A DNA stretch of 64,000 nucleotides from UBA1479 sp040218445 (lineage in GTDB: Bacteria > Pseudomonadota > Alphaproteobacteria > Rhodospirillales > Casp-alpha2): positions 349,121 to 413,120 of the forward strand of contig JAVJRK010000011.1 in NCBI GenBank assembly GCA_040218445.1, written 5' to 3'. This document shows, piece after piece, positions 27,199 to 35,551 of this stretch (positions within the stretch are counted from its first letter, which is position 1; the number at the start of each line of letters is the position of its first letter). Position numbers and translations under genes: made by a program. The notes beneath the pieces are model-generated. The model saw only the letters and a list, made by a program, of their open reading frames with translations, was not told the origin of the DNA and did no database searches.

Positions 27199-27229
27199 CC
27201 CGATCGGCAGCCCGCCGGTCGGGTTTTTT
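27199..27229 (+). terminator. Rho-independent terminator of the ABC importer operon
   Basis: CCCGATCGG (27199-27207) pairs with CCGGTCGGG (27215-27223) through one G-T wobble, with a 7-nt loop and a TTTTTT tract at 27224-27229. It lies 30 nt after the LivF-type stop. Confidence 0.88.
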
Positions 27230-27312
27230 GGTCATTAAGCCTTTTGGCTTGAGCGCGTTACCCAAGCCGGGCACCTTAGCGGCAATGACAGCCGCGGAGG
27301 AGAGGTGACGAC

Positions 27313-28593
27313 ATGACGACGGGGGCACCTTCGGAACGGCCCAGAACGATCCTGGGGGCGGTTTCCTGGGCCATGTACGACTGGGCGAATTCGGCCTACG
27401 CGGCCGTCATCACCACATTCGTGTTCAGTGCCTATTTCACCAGATACGTTGCCGAAGATACGATCAGCGGCACGGAAATGTGGGGCTATGCGATCAGCCT
27501 GTCTTCCCTTTGCGTCGCCCTTTCCGCCCCCATTCTCGGCTCGATCGCCGATCGCGGTGGCCGCCGCAAACCCTGGATCCTGTTCTTTACGATTGGCTTG
27601 ATCGCGGCGACGGCATTGCTGTGGCAGACAGAGCCGGATCCGTCGTTTGTCCTTTGGGCCCTGGTCTGCATCGCCGTTGCCAATTTCTCGTTTGAAATGG
27701 CGTCCGTGTTTTACAACGCGATGCTTCCCGACGTTGCCGGCCGCGACATGATCGGCCGCATTTCCGGATGGGCCTGGGGTCTTGGATATTTCGGCGGCAT
27801 CGGCTGCCTGGTTTTGATTCTGGTCGGCTTCATTCAACCGGATATTCCCTGGCTCGGGCTCGACAAGGAAACCTTTGAACAGGTCCGGATAACCGGCCCC
27901 TTCGTGGCCGTCTGGCTTGCGTTGTTTTCCCTGCCCTTGTTCCTGTTCACACCAGATAAGTCATCGGCCCGGATCGGCACCATGGAAGCCGTGCGCAGCG
28001 GGCTGTCGACCCTGCGGACCACCATACGGCAGGCGCGGGAATACGACGGCATCATCGCCTTTCTGATCGCCTATATGATCTATATCGACGGCCTGAACAC
28101 AATGTTCATTTTCGGTGGGATTTATGCCGCTGGCACCTTCGGCATGGAAACGTCGGAGATCATCATGCTCGGCATCGGCATGAGCGTCTCCGCCGGTGCC
28201 GGTGCCTTTCTGATGGCCTGGGTTGATGATTGGATCGGGCCGAAGAAAACGATCCTGATCTCCCTTATCGGCCTTCTTGTATTCGGTTCGGTGATCATCT
28301 TCGTCACGGAAAAGTCGTGGTTCTGGGCCTGCGCCATCGGGCTTGGGACTTTCGTCGGGCCCGGTCAGGCCGCCGGGCGCTCGATGATGGCGCATCTGGC
28401 CCCGGAACACCTGCGCACGGAAATGTTCGGCTTCATGGCATTGGCCGGCAAGGCAACCGCCTTCCTGGGCCCGGCCGCCGTTGCCTGGGCAACCGCCATG
28501 GCCGGAAGCCAGCGATATGGAATGGCGACGATCCTGGCATTCTTCGCCGTCGGCTTCGTCCTGATCCTGCGTGTCCCGAACGCCCGCCGGTAA
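27313..28593 (+). CDS. UMF1-family MFS transporter (Atg22/YxiO-like)
   Basis: The 426-aa protein has about 12 hydrophobic segments. AVSWAMYDWANSAYAAVITTFVFSAYF is the UMF1/Atg22 family opening, followed by APILGSIADRGGRRKPW (MFS loop 2-3) and GPGQAAGRSMMAHLAPE near residue 350. Relatives efflux amino acids or unknown solutes. It stands alone between two terminators. Confidence 0.85.
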   Translation: MTTGAPSERPRTILGAVSWAMYDWANSAYAAVITTFVFSAYFTRYVAEDTISGTEMWGYAISLSSLCVALSAPILGSIADRGGRRKPWILFFTIGLIAATALLWQTEPDPSFVLWALVCIAVANFSFEMASVFYNAMLPDVAGRDMIGRISGWAWGLGYFGGIGCLVLILVGFIQPDIPWLGLDKETFEQVRITGPFVAVWLALFSLPLFLFTPDKSSARIGTMEAVRSGLSTLRTTIRQAREYDGIIAFLIAYMIYIDGLNTMFIFGGIYAAGTFGMETSEIIMLGIGMSVSAGAGAFLMAWVDDWIGPKKTILISLIGLLVFGSVIIFVTEKSWFWACAIGLGTFVGPGQAAGRSMMAHLAPEHLRTEMFGFMALAGKATAFLGPAAVAWATAMAGSQRYGMATILAFFAVGFVLILRVPNARR

Positions 28594-28617
28594 ATCGCCC
28601 TCATAAGGTGGCCTGCT

Positions 28618-28691
28618 CCCACCTACCAATAAAAAAGACCCTCCGTTGGAGGGCCCATTTTTTATTGGTTGCGGGGGCATACAACTATCTT
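28618..28691 (-). repeat. Dispersed repeat: terminator plus tRNA-3'-end-like block (copy A)
   Basis: CCACCTACCAATAAAAAAG, a hairpin, and GGGCCCATTTTTTATTGG followed by TTGCGGGGGC recur, inverted, at 47397-47460 (copy B) with a different hairpin core. The TGGTTGCGGGGGCA block is the complement of the last 14 nt of the tRNA-fMet at 63833. The segment after it (TACAACTATCTT) is instead shared with 55974-56000 (copy C). It looks like a remnant of a tRNA 3' end or attachment site. The rest of the 310-bp gap to the next gene shows nothing recognisable. Confidence 0.65.
28639..28666 (+). terminator. Bidirectional rho-independent terminator
   Basis: CCCTCC (28639-28644), a 3-nt GTT loop and GGAGGG (28648-28653) form the stem. 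A T-tract lies 5 nt downstream on the plus strand, and A6 precedes the stem to serve the minus strand. It lies about 45 nt after the UMF1 gene. Confidence 0.8.
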
Positions 28692-28903
28692 GGCTGGGTA
28701 TGCCTGACATGCCCCATCAGCATGAAGAATCCCGTCATTGCGGCATCATAGTCACCGCAATCGATACAAGTGCCTTTGGTCAGAGTCATATCCGGGTCAA
28801 ATAAGAATCAACAACCCGCAAAATTCATCCGCAATATTTGATGCCATATTCTGCGCACGCTCGTCTTCGCGGTACGCGCCAGAAAACAGCCAGCGAGGCA
28901 GCA

Positions 28904-31900
28904 ATGAGCATCAAGTTCAGCGAAATTCCCAAGCAACGCAGCAAGCTTCAAAAGGCATGGTTCCTGCGAGGAACCAGTGAAGCCATCATTATCTGTTTCA
29001 CTCTCGGGTGCCTGATCACCGGTATCGTCACTCATCAGGCTTGGCGTGATTCAGCCGATAATTTCGAAATCGCGCATCAACAGGAAGGCTTGTTACTGGC
29101 ACACCTGGTGGAGGAGACGATCTCGGAAAGTGTGATCGAGCTTACCGCGACAGCGGCCATGCTGGCGACTGCGAACATCATGGATGAAGAGCGATTCCGT
29201 CGCTTCGTCGACAAGCTTAATCTTGACCCTGAGGTCATCAACTTGATTGCCTGGGCACCGAAGCAGTTTGAACGTGACAACAGTGACAATGAGCTCCCCA
29301 TTCGCGATTTATTGGAATACGGCGCGGTCCAAGAGGCTCCGCCCCGCTCTGTTTCATTCCCAATCACATATGTTTGGTCGGGGTCAAACCTGGACATAGC
29401 CAAAGAATGGTTAGGTATAGATGCCGTCAGCAGAATAATTCCCGAGACGGCCGCCATCTCCGCCCCTACACCCTATGATAATCGCGTGCTCTACGATCCC
29501 GTCCGGATTCAACATGGCGGTGCCTCAGGCAATAAATTGGTCATCCTCGTCCCCGTTCATACCAATCCCACGATGATCCTCGATCATGATAAGGCCTCTT
29601 CAATCGAATCTGGCTATATCGTCGCGATCATGGATGTGAACGCGACAGTCGAACCCGCTATTTCTGGGAACACGTTGTTCCGTCAGCATATTTCAATCAC
29701 CAATGAATACCCTGTTAGCCCGTATGCGGAACGCTTCTTTCTCCAACTCGCAGAACCGCGTCAACGGCTTTCGCAATGGCAGGCATTTATCCATGACTTT
29801 CTGGGAATCAAAAAGTATGTGGAAACATTCCCCATGGACGTGGGTGACAAATGGTGGAGTGTCCAAGTTTTCCCGCTACCGGCGGAGGTGTTTAGTCACA
29901 TTTTGACAATTCCCCTACGCGTCATGGCCGGCGGCCTGATGATCACCGCGGTCCTTTGCTTTTACTTGCTACAACAAGGCCGCCGCCAGAATACCCTGCA
30001 GAAAACGTCAATGGCGCTGAAGGAGAAAGAAAGCAGCCTTCGTTCCGCCCAGAAAATCGCCCGCATGGGAAGCTGGCATTACTCTATTGCCGACCGTGAA
30101 ATCCAACGCTCTCCAAACCTTAATCTTCTGCTCGGTCTTAACGACGAAGACGGCGGCGAAGGATTCGAGAAATTTCTCCAACGCGTTCATCCGGAAGATC
30201 AGGACACCCTGGTCAATGCAAGAACCCAGGCGATCGCCAATGGAACCGACGTCGATGTTGATTACAGATATCAGCACCCCGACGGCATGGAATACATTTT
30301 CCATGAACTTGCCGAGCCGACCATCGGCACCGGCAACCGTGTCATCGGCCTTACCGGCACGGTCCAAGACATCACCGTGCGGCGGAACGACGAGAAAAAA
30401 CTGGCTCATATGTCCACACTGCTTCGTGCCGTGTTCCGCGATATCCCGGATTGCATGATCCTGGTAGACCCAGACAGACGCATCCTGCTTGCCAGCGACA
30501 GCGTGACGAAGGTTTTCGGGCACGACCCGCAGGAATTAAAGGGAAAATCCACGAACATCTTCTACGCCGATCCGGCTGAATATGAAGCGCAAGGAAAGTT
30601 GCGCTACAATCCCAACGTCAAACCGAACTCGGATGGTGCCGCTGCCTATACGGTCGAGTACCAGCACAAGACCGGACGGATATTCCACGGCGACACCATC
30701 GGTACGCCTGTCCATGACGAAGACAGCAACGTCGTCGGCTACCTGGCTGTGATCCGCGACATCAGCGACCGTTTGGCCTCTGATCGACGCTTAAGGGAAA
30801 ACGAGCAACGTTTCCGTTCCATGTTCACCGAGGCCAGTCAGGGTATTTTGGTGCACAAGGATATGAAACCGTCATACGTCAATCAGGCATTTGCCGACAT
30901 GTTCGGTTTCGCCTCGATAGATGATGTCATGGCACTGGACAGCATTGTGTCCCTGATTGACGAAAAAGACCTTGGAACAGTGGAAAGCTTTTTCAAGAAG
31001 CGGTCTTCCGGTGTCGACGCCCCCGAGGAATATGAATTCAGAGGCATCAAACGGGATGGAACAAAAATAGTCGTCCGCAACCGGGCAGTGACCGTCCCTT
31101 GGGGCGACGACATCGTCATTTGCGCCAATATGTTCGACATCACCGAAGAAAGCAAAACAAGACAGGCGTTGAAGAATGCCTCCCGGATGGAAGCCGTGGG
31201 TCAACTTACCGGCGGGATTGCCCACGATTTCAACAATCTTCTTGGCATAATCATGGGCAATACGGACTTGGTTCGCTCCATGGCAAGCGACATTCCAAAT
31301 GCCGTTGACCGGCTGGACGCGATCAGAAAAGCGGCAAAACGTGGCCGTGACTTGACCCGGCGACTACTTGCGTTCTCCCGCCAAGAAGCGAAGGAAGGAG
31401 AACGTATCAACGTCAACGACGTGATCGTGGAAATGAACGACCTGGTCAGTCGAACTTTGACCAGCGAAGTGGAAATGCGGTTCGTTCTTGCGGACGACCT
31501 ATGGGCGGTAAAGGTCGACCCCGGCGACCTTGGTGATGTTTTGATCAATCTGTCAGTCAATAGCCGTGACGCCATGCCGAACGGCGGTCAGTTGCTGATC
31601 GAAACCGAAAATCGTTCCATCGGATCGGGACAGATCATCAATAAGACAGAGCTTAACCCCGGTGATTACGTCGTTGTCACGATATCCGATACGGGTGAAG
31701 GCATGTCCCCCGAAGTACGGGATAAGGTGTTTGAGCCTTTCTTCACGACAAAGGAAACCGGCAAAGGAACGGGATTGGGGTTAAGCATGGTCTACGGGTT
31801 CATCCGCAGGTCGGGCGGCGATGTCTCTGTTTATTCCGAACTTGGGCGCGGCACGACCATTCGGCTGTACATTCCGCGCATGGAACTTGATGCCGAGCAT

Positions 31901-32449
31901 GTTGCCGAACCATCTGAAAAAGGTGCGGTAATTGATCATGAGACACAAGCCCCCCTCCCCGCCGCTGAAACTGTTTCGGCGACGGCGAACAACAGGGATA
32001 CCGCATCTCGTCCGGTTGCTGCGCCAAGAACATTGAAAAAGGATATCTCGGAAGCCCGCATCCTGGTTGTCGATGATGAACCAGATTTGTTGATGGTTAC
32101 TTCCGACACACTCCGGAAGTTTGGCTACAAAACCATCACGGCGACAACGGCACAGGAAGCGCTTTCCATCCTCGCGAGTTCGATGGGAAGGTCCGTTGAC
32201 ATGGTTCTCACGGATGTCGTCATGCCGGGTGGGACAACCGGGTTCGAACTGGCGCAATTGATCGAAGAAAAACACCCCCGGATTGCGGTTCTTGTTACTT
32301 CCGGTTTCACCGGGAAATTAAACGGCCATGGTGCTCGATCCTGCGGCAACCGGACGGTCCTGCACAAACCGTTCGACGAGCATTCATTGGCCGCCGCCGT
32401 TACCCAGACTCTGGCCGAGCGGGCCAAAAAGGGAACTCAGGCAGCTTGA
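28904..32449 (+). CDS. CHASE-PAS hybrid sensor histidine kinase with C-terminal receiver
   Basis: The protein is about 1181 aa. TM1 lies near residues 25-45, a periplasmic CHASE domain spans about 60-285 (VSFPITYVWSG, LVILVPVHT), and TM2 is near 335-355 (PLRVMAGGLMITAVLCFYLL). Three PAS/PAC modules cover about 375-750. The HisKA H-box is GGIAHDFNNLLGI with His774. The HATPase domain has SVNSRDAMPNGG, SDTGEGM and GTGLGLSMVYG, and the C-terminal receiver has LVVDDEPD, TDVVMPGG and HKPF. CHASE domains bind small periplasmic ligands. ATG 28904 follows GAGG at 6 nt. The internal REC probably forms a phosphorelay with the neighbouring regulators. It shares its HDFNN core with the two kinases at 33.5-37.3 kb. 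Confidence 0.9.
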   Translation: MSIKFSEIPKQRSKLQKAWFLRGTSEAIIICFTLGCLITGIVTHQAWRDSADNFEIAHQQEGLLLAHLVEETISESVIELTATAAMLATANIMDEERFRRFVDKLNLDPEVINLIAWAPKQFERDNSDNELPIRDLLEYGAVQEAPPRSVSFPITYVWSGSNLDIAKEWLGIDAVSRIIPETAAISAPTPYDNRVLYDPVRIQHGGASGNKLVILVPVHTNPTMILDHDKASSIESGYIVAIMDVNATVEPAISGNTLFRQHISITNEYPVSPYAERFFLQLAEPRQRLSQWQAFIHDFLGIKKYVETFPMDVGDKWWSVQVFPLPAEVFSHILTIPLRVMAGGLMITAVLCFYLLQQGRRQNTLQKTSMALKEKESSLRSAQKIARMGSWHYSIADREIQRSPNLNLLLGLNDEDGGEGFEKFLQRVHPEDQDTLVNARTQAIANGTDVDVDYRYQHPDGMEYIFHELAEPTIGTGNRVIGLTGTVQDITVRRNDEKKLAHMSTLLRAVFRDIPDCMILVDPDRRILLASDSVTKVFGHDPQELKGKSTNIFYADPAEYEAQGKLRYNPNVKPNSDGAAAYTVEYQHKTGRIFHGDTIGTPVHDEDSNVVGYLAVIRDISDRLASDRRLRENEQRFRSMFTEASQGILVHKDMKPSYVNQAFADMFGFASIDDVMALDSIVSLIDEKDLGTVESFFKKRSSGVDAPEEYEFRGIKRDGTKIVVRNRAVTVPWGDDIVICANMFDITEESKTRQALKNASRMEAVGQLTGGIAHDFNNLLGIIMGNTDLVRSMASDIPNAVDRLDAIRKAAKRGRDLTRRLLAFSRQEAKEGERINVNDVIVEMNDLVSRTLTSEVEMRFVLADDLWAVKVDPGDLGDVLINLSVNSRDAMPNGGQLLIETENRSIGSGQIINKTELNPGDYVVVTISDTGEGMSPEVRDKVFEPFFTTKETGKGTGLGLSMVYGFIRRSGGDVSVYSELGRGTTIRLYIPRMELDAEHVAEPSEKGAVIDHETQAPLPAAETVSATANNRDTASRPVAAPRTLKKDISEARILVVDDEPDLLMVTSDTLRKFGYKTITATTAQEALSILASSMGRSVDMVLTDVVMPGGTTGFELAQLIEEKHPRIAVLVTSGFTGKLNGHGARSCGNRTVLHKPFDEHSLAAAVTQTLAERAKKGTQAA

Positions 32450-32494
32450 CCCAAAATCACTGAAATATCGAGATCCGCACGAAAGGAAAGCCTC

Positions 32495-33197
32495 TCAGGG
32501 TGCGGCGGTGTCCAAACGATAACCGAAACCGGTCACCGTTGTAATCGGGCAGGTCGCCCCCATTTTCTTGCGTATCCTGCTGACGAAGGCATCGACCATC
32601 CTGTCTGACGGCGGATCCCCGCCCATCGCCAGGGCATCAAGCAATTGTCCGCGGCTTAAAACCCGGTTCGGTGCCCGACACAGGGCTTCCAACAAACGGA
32701 ATTCTTGTGGTGTCAGATCCGTTGATTCCCCCCCCGTTACCGATAACGCGGCATGCGGCCGTATCGACCGACCAATATCCCGCGTCCAGCATCGCTTTCT
32801 TCGCCACGCGCGCATCCACCGGTTGTGTGGCGCCTGTGACCCGCCGAAGAACGTTTCTTACTCGCAGGGTCAGTTCACTGCGTGTGACATTTTTCTGCAG
32901 GAAATCCTCGACACCGATTTCCAGGCACGACATGCGGGATGCTTCGTCCTCTCGCGCCGTCAGTATGATCACCGAATAATGCTGTCGCGCTTGAATTTGG
33001 CGCAAAATGACAATGCCGTCTTCATCCGGCAAGCCAAGGTCCAAAACAATCAAATCCGGGGTGGTGTGGTCAAGGAACTGCAAGAGCGCCATGCCAGTAT
33101 CCAAGCAGGTCAGCGTGTAACCTTCGCCTTCAAGGCAATGCCTTAAGAAGTCCTGGATCAAAACTTCATCTTCGACAATGACGATATGTGCGCTCAA
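32495..33197 (-). pseudogene. OmpR-family response regulator disrupted by a frameshift in an 8-C tract
   Basis: The first part (33197 down to about 32745) is a complete receiver domain: HIVIVEDEVLIQDF, phospho-Asp in LIVLDLGLPDEDG, ILTARED. The second part, in another frame, is an intact OmpR-type winged helix: LTPQEFRLLEALCRAPNRVLSRGQLLDAL, SDRMVDAFVSRIRKKM, ITTVTGFGYRL. The frames meet at the eight C residues at 32728-32735 (eight G on the coding strand). With seven G the frame reads through. It may be a sequencing slip, a phase-variable tract or a true mutation. The start is probably TTG at 33197, five nt after GGAGG; a GTG at 33221 is the alternative. It lies divergent from the kinase operon. 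Confidence 0.8.
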
Positions 33198-33520
33198 GGA
33201 AACCTCCGCGATAGCAGGCACATCACATTCGCCGTGGGCAGCCGAAAGATTTTCCGCAAACCGGCTGCCACCGGCTTAGGCTCAATCCTCTCCCCATTAT
33301 TTGAATTCTGCCGTACGTATCCGGGCCCACCACCCAGCGCAACGGCAGGGCACAAAAGCTAGACAACACTATACCAAACGTCGAGTCAAATTCTCGCACT
33401 TGAGTCAAATCCCAGTCAAGGGATGGTCGGCTCAGAATCAATGCACCGTTGCATAACAAAACCCTCGTCGGCCCCGATGGCCGGCGACAATGCCGACACA
33501 CCCCAGATTGAGAGTTGAAC
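33198..33520. promoter_or_regulatory. Divergent intergenic region with AGTCAA direct repeats
   Basis: This 323-bp gap separates the OmpR-type regulator from the plus-strand kinase/secretion operon. It contains GAGTCAAAT at 33383 and again at 33402, and AGTCAA at 33403 and 33414. The 11-bp spacing of the last pair is the phasing expected for tandem OmpR-family binding. No gene or RNA is recognised in it. Confidence 0.4.
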
Positions 33521-35551
33521 GTGACAAAAGAACTGACCGGAAATGTATTATTGATGAGCACCGATAGCGCCGTACGGGGCGTCCTTTCGGCCGCCATCAA
33601 GAACGCATGCAACGCCTTATGCGTCACGGAATGTGCCTCTCTAGAACATGGGTTGCAGGAGCTTTCGCACGAACGCTTTGAATGCGTCGTGCTGGACATC
33701 GAACTTCCCAATTTTACCAGCACGGAAGCGGTTACCCCCTTTGTTTCATCCTCTGTTACGCCGCCGCCCGTGATCGTGTACTCGGGCAGCGGCGGCGACC
33801 ATGCGATACAGGCCGCACTGGATGCAGGTGCACAAAATTTTCTGACGCCCGACACGATCGGCCCAATCGCGCTGGAACGAAAACTGTCCACGGCGATGAC
33901 CATCAATCGTCTGCATCTCGACCAGCGCCGGACACTAAAAGCGCTGAAACAGGAACGGGAAACCCTCGCCAATGCACAGCGCGTCGCCCACATGGGCAGC
34001 TGGGAACACGACCTTGATGCCAATAAAACCACTTGGTCGGAAGGGCTGTATGAGGTTCTCGGCAATCATCCGTCGGATACCGAGCCGTCGCTTCAGGAAT
34101 TCACCAAACGTATGCCGATCGACAGCCTGGCCCGTTTCGAGCCCGCATTCCAAGCCTTGGAAAAGGACGGCATTCCATTCGACATGGAGCACCGGATCTA
34201 CCGCGCCGACGGCATGCTTCGAACCGTCGTGCATATCGCCGAATGCGTCCCCAATGACCAGGGGCAAGCAATCGGTCTGCGGGGGATTGTACAGGACATA
34301 AGCGAGCGCAAGCAGACGGAACGCGCCATGGAACGGATACAACGCATGGAATGCGTTGGTGAACTATCCGGCGGCATCGCCCACGATTTCAACAACCTTT
34401 TGGGGATCATCATCGGCAGCATGGGATTGGCCAATCGCGCCGCCGCCGGCCGGCCGGACATACAGGAACGCATTGAAACGGCGACCAAGGCCGCCCGCCG
34501 CGGAAAAGACCTGACCTCGAAGATGCTTCATTTCGCCAGCCAGGGATCGCGTACGGGCGAACCCACGAACATCAATACCGTCATCGCCGATATGATGGAC
34601 ATGCTGCAAAAATCCCTGACCAACGAAATCGATATCCAGTTTTATCCGGCAAACGATATCTGGACGACAAACATCGCCCGCGGTGACCTTGAAGACGCGA
34701 TCGTCAACCTGGCGATCAATGCCCGCGACGCCATGCCCACGGGCGGGAGCCTGATCATCGAAACCATGAATAAAACCATGGACAGGGATCCGGACAATCA
34801 TGCCGAGCTTTCCACTTTTTGCGACTACGCCGTCGTATCAATCAGCGACACCGGCAAGGGAATGCCGAAGGATGTCTGCGAGCGGGCATTGGACCCGTTT
34901 TTCACGACAAAAGAGGCAGGCAAGGGCACCGGACTTGGGTTGAGCATGGTGTACGGGTTCGCACGACGCTCCGCCGGGGCGCTCCGTATTTATTCCGAAG
35001 TCGATTTTGGAACCACCATCCAGTTATATCTCCCGCGATCGACAGCTTGCGAAACCAAAGTTTCATTGGTTCCACAGACCGGTCCCAAGCCTCACCAAAC
35101 CCATGGAACCATTCTTGTTGTCGAGGATGAACTTGACCTTCTTGAAATCGCCAAATCCATTTTGACTGACTTGGGCTATGACGTCCTGACTGCGAAACAT
35201 GCGGCCCAGGCGTTGGATGTCATGGCCGAACAGCATGCGATCGACCTGCTATTCACGGACGTGATCATGCCCGGCGGTATCAATGGCATTGAATTGGCCA
35301 ACGAATTCAAGAAGCGCTACCCGCAATCTTCGATTTTGCTGACATCGGGCTTCACCGGCAAGGCCACCACTGCCGCGATGGACGAGCACCTGGAAAGCAA
35401 CCTGCTCGCGAAACCGTATGAAGCCGGTGAATTGGCACACCGCGTACATGAAATCATGAACAGCCCAACAGCCTCTGGTGACGCGGATGAACACCAGTCC
35501 GGCGCGGCCGGGTCACACCCAGAACGCATGAAACAAAAGACCTCATTCTGA
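33521..35551 (+). CDS. REC-PAS-histidine kinase-REC hybrid protein
   Basis: The protein is about 676 aa and cytoplasmic, with no membrane segments. It has a receiver-like N-terminus (residues 8-125; LLMSTDSAVRG, VVLDIELPN) and a PAS fold at about 140-265 (AQRVAHMGSWEHDLDANKTTWSEGLYEVLG). The H-box is GGIAHDFNNLLGI with His288. The HATPase domain has NARDAMPTGG, SDTGKGMP and GTGLGLSMVYG. The C-terminal receiver has LVVEDELD and TDVIMPGGINGIE. GTG 33521 is taken as start; TTG 33515 is possible. The next kinase starts at its stop codon (TGATG). It is closely related in core sequence to the two other kinases of this locus. Confidence 0.88.
   Translation: MTKELTGNVLLMSTDSAVRGVLSAAIKNACNALCVTECASLEHGLQELSHERFECVVLDIELPNFTSTEAVTPFVSSSVTPPPVIVYSGSGGDHAIQAALDAGAQNFLTPDTIGPIALERKLSTAMTINRLHLDQRRTLKALKQERETLANAQRVAHMGSWEHDLDANKTTWSEGLYEVLGNHPSDTEPSLQEFTKRMPIDSLARFEPAFQALEKDGIPFDMEHRIYRADGMLRTVVHIAECVPNDQGQAIGLRGIVQDISERKQTERAMERIQRMECVGELSGGIAHDFNNLLGIIIGSMGLANRAAAGRPDIQERIETATKAARRGKDLTSKMLHFASQGSRTGEPTNINTVIADMMDMLQKSLTNEIDIQFYPANDIWTTNIARGDLEDAIVNLAINARDAMPTGGSLIIETMNKTMDRDPDNHAELSTFCDYAVVSISDTGKGMPKDVCERALDPFFTTKEAGKGTGLGLSMVYGFARRSAGALRIYSEVDFGTTIQLYLPRSTACETKVSLVPQTGPKPHQTHGTILVVEDELDLLEIAKSILTDLGYDVLTAKHAAQALDVMAEQHAIDLLFTDVIMPGGINGIELANEFKKRYPQSSILLTSGFTGKATTAAMDEHLESNLLAKPYEAGELAHRVHEIMNSPTASGDADEHQSGAAGSHPERMKQKTSF

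Noticed and set aside
33223..34065. A 280-codon minus-strand frame overlapping the REC-PAS kinase
   Set aside because: It is antisense to clear receiver and PAS sequence and is Ser/Arg-rich without motifs.
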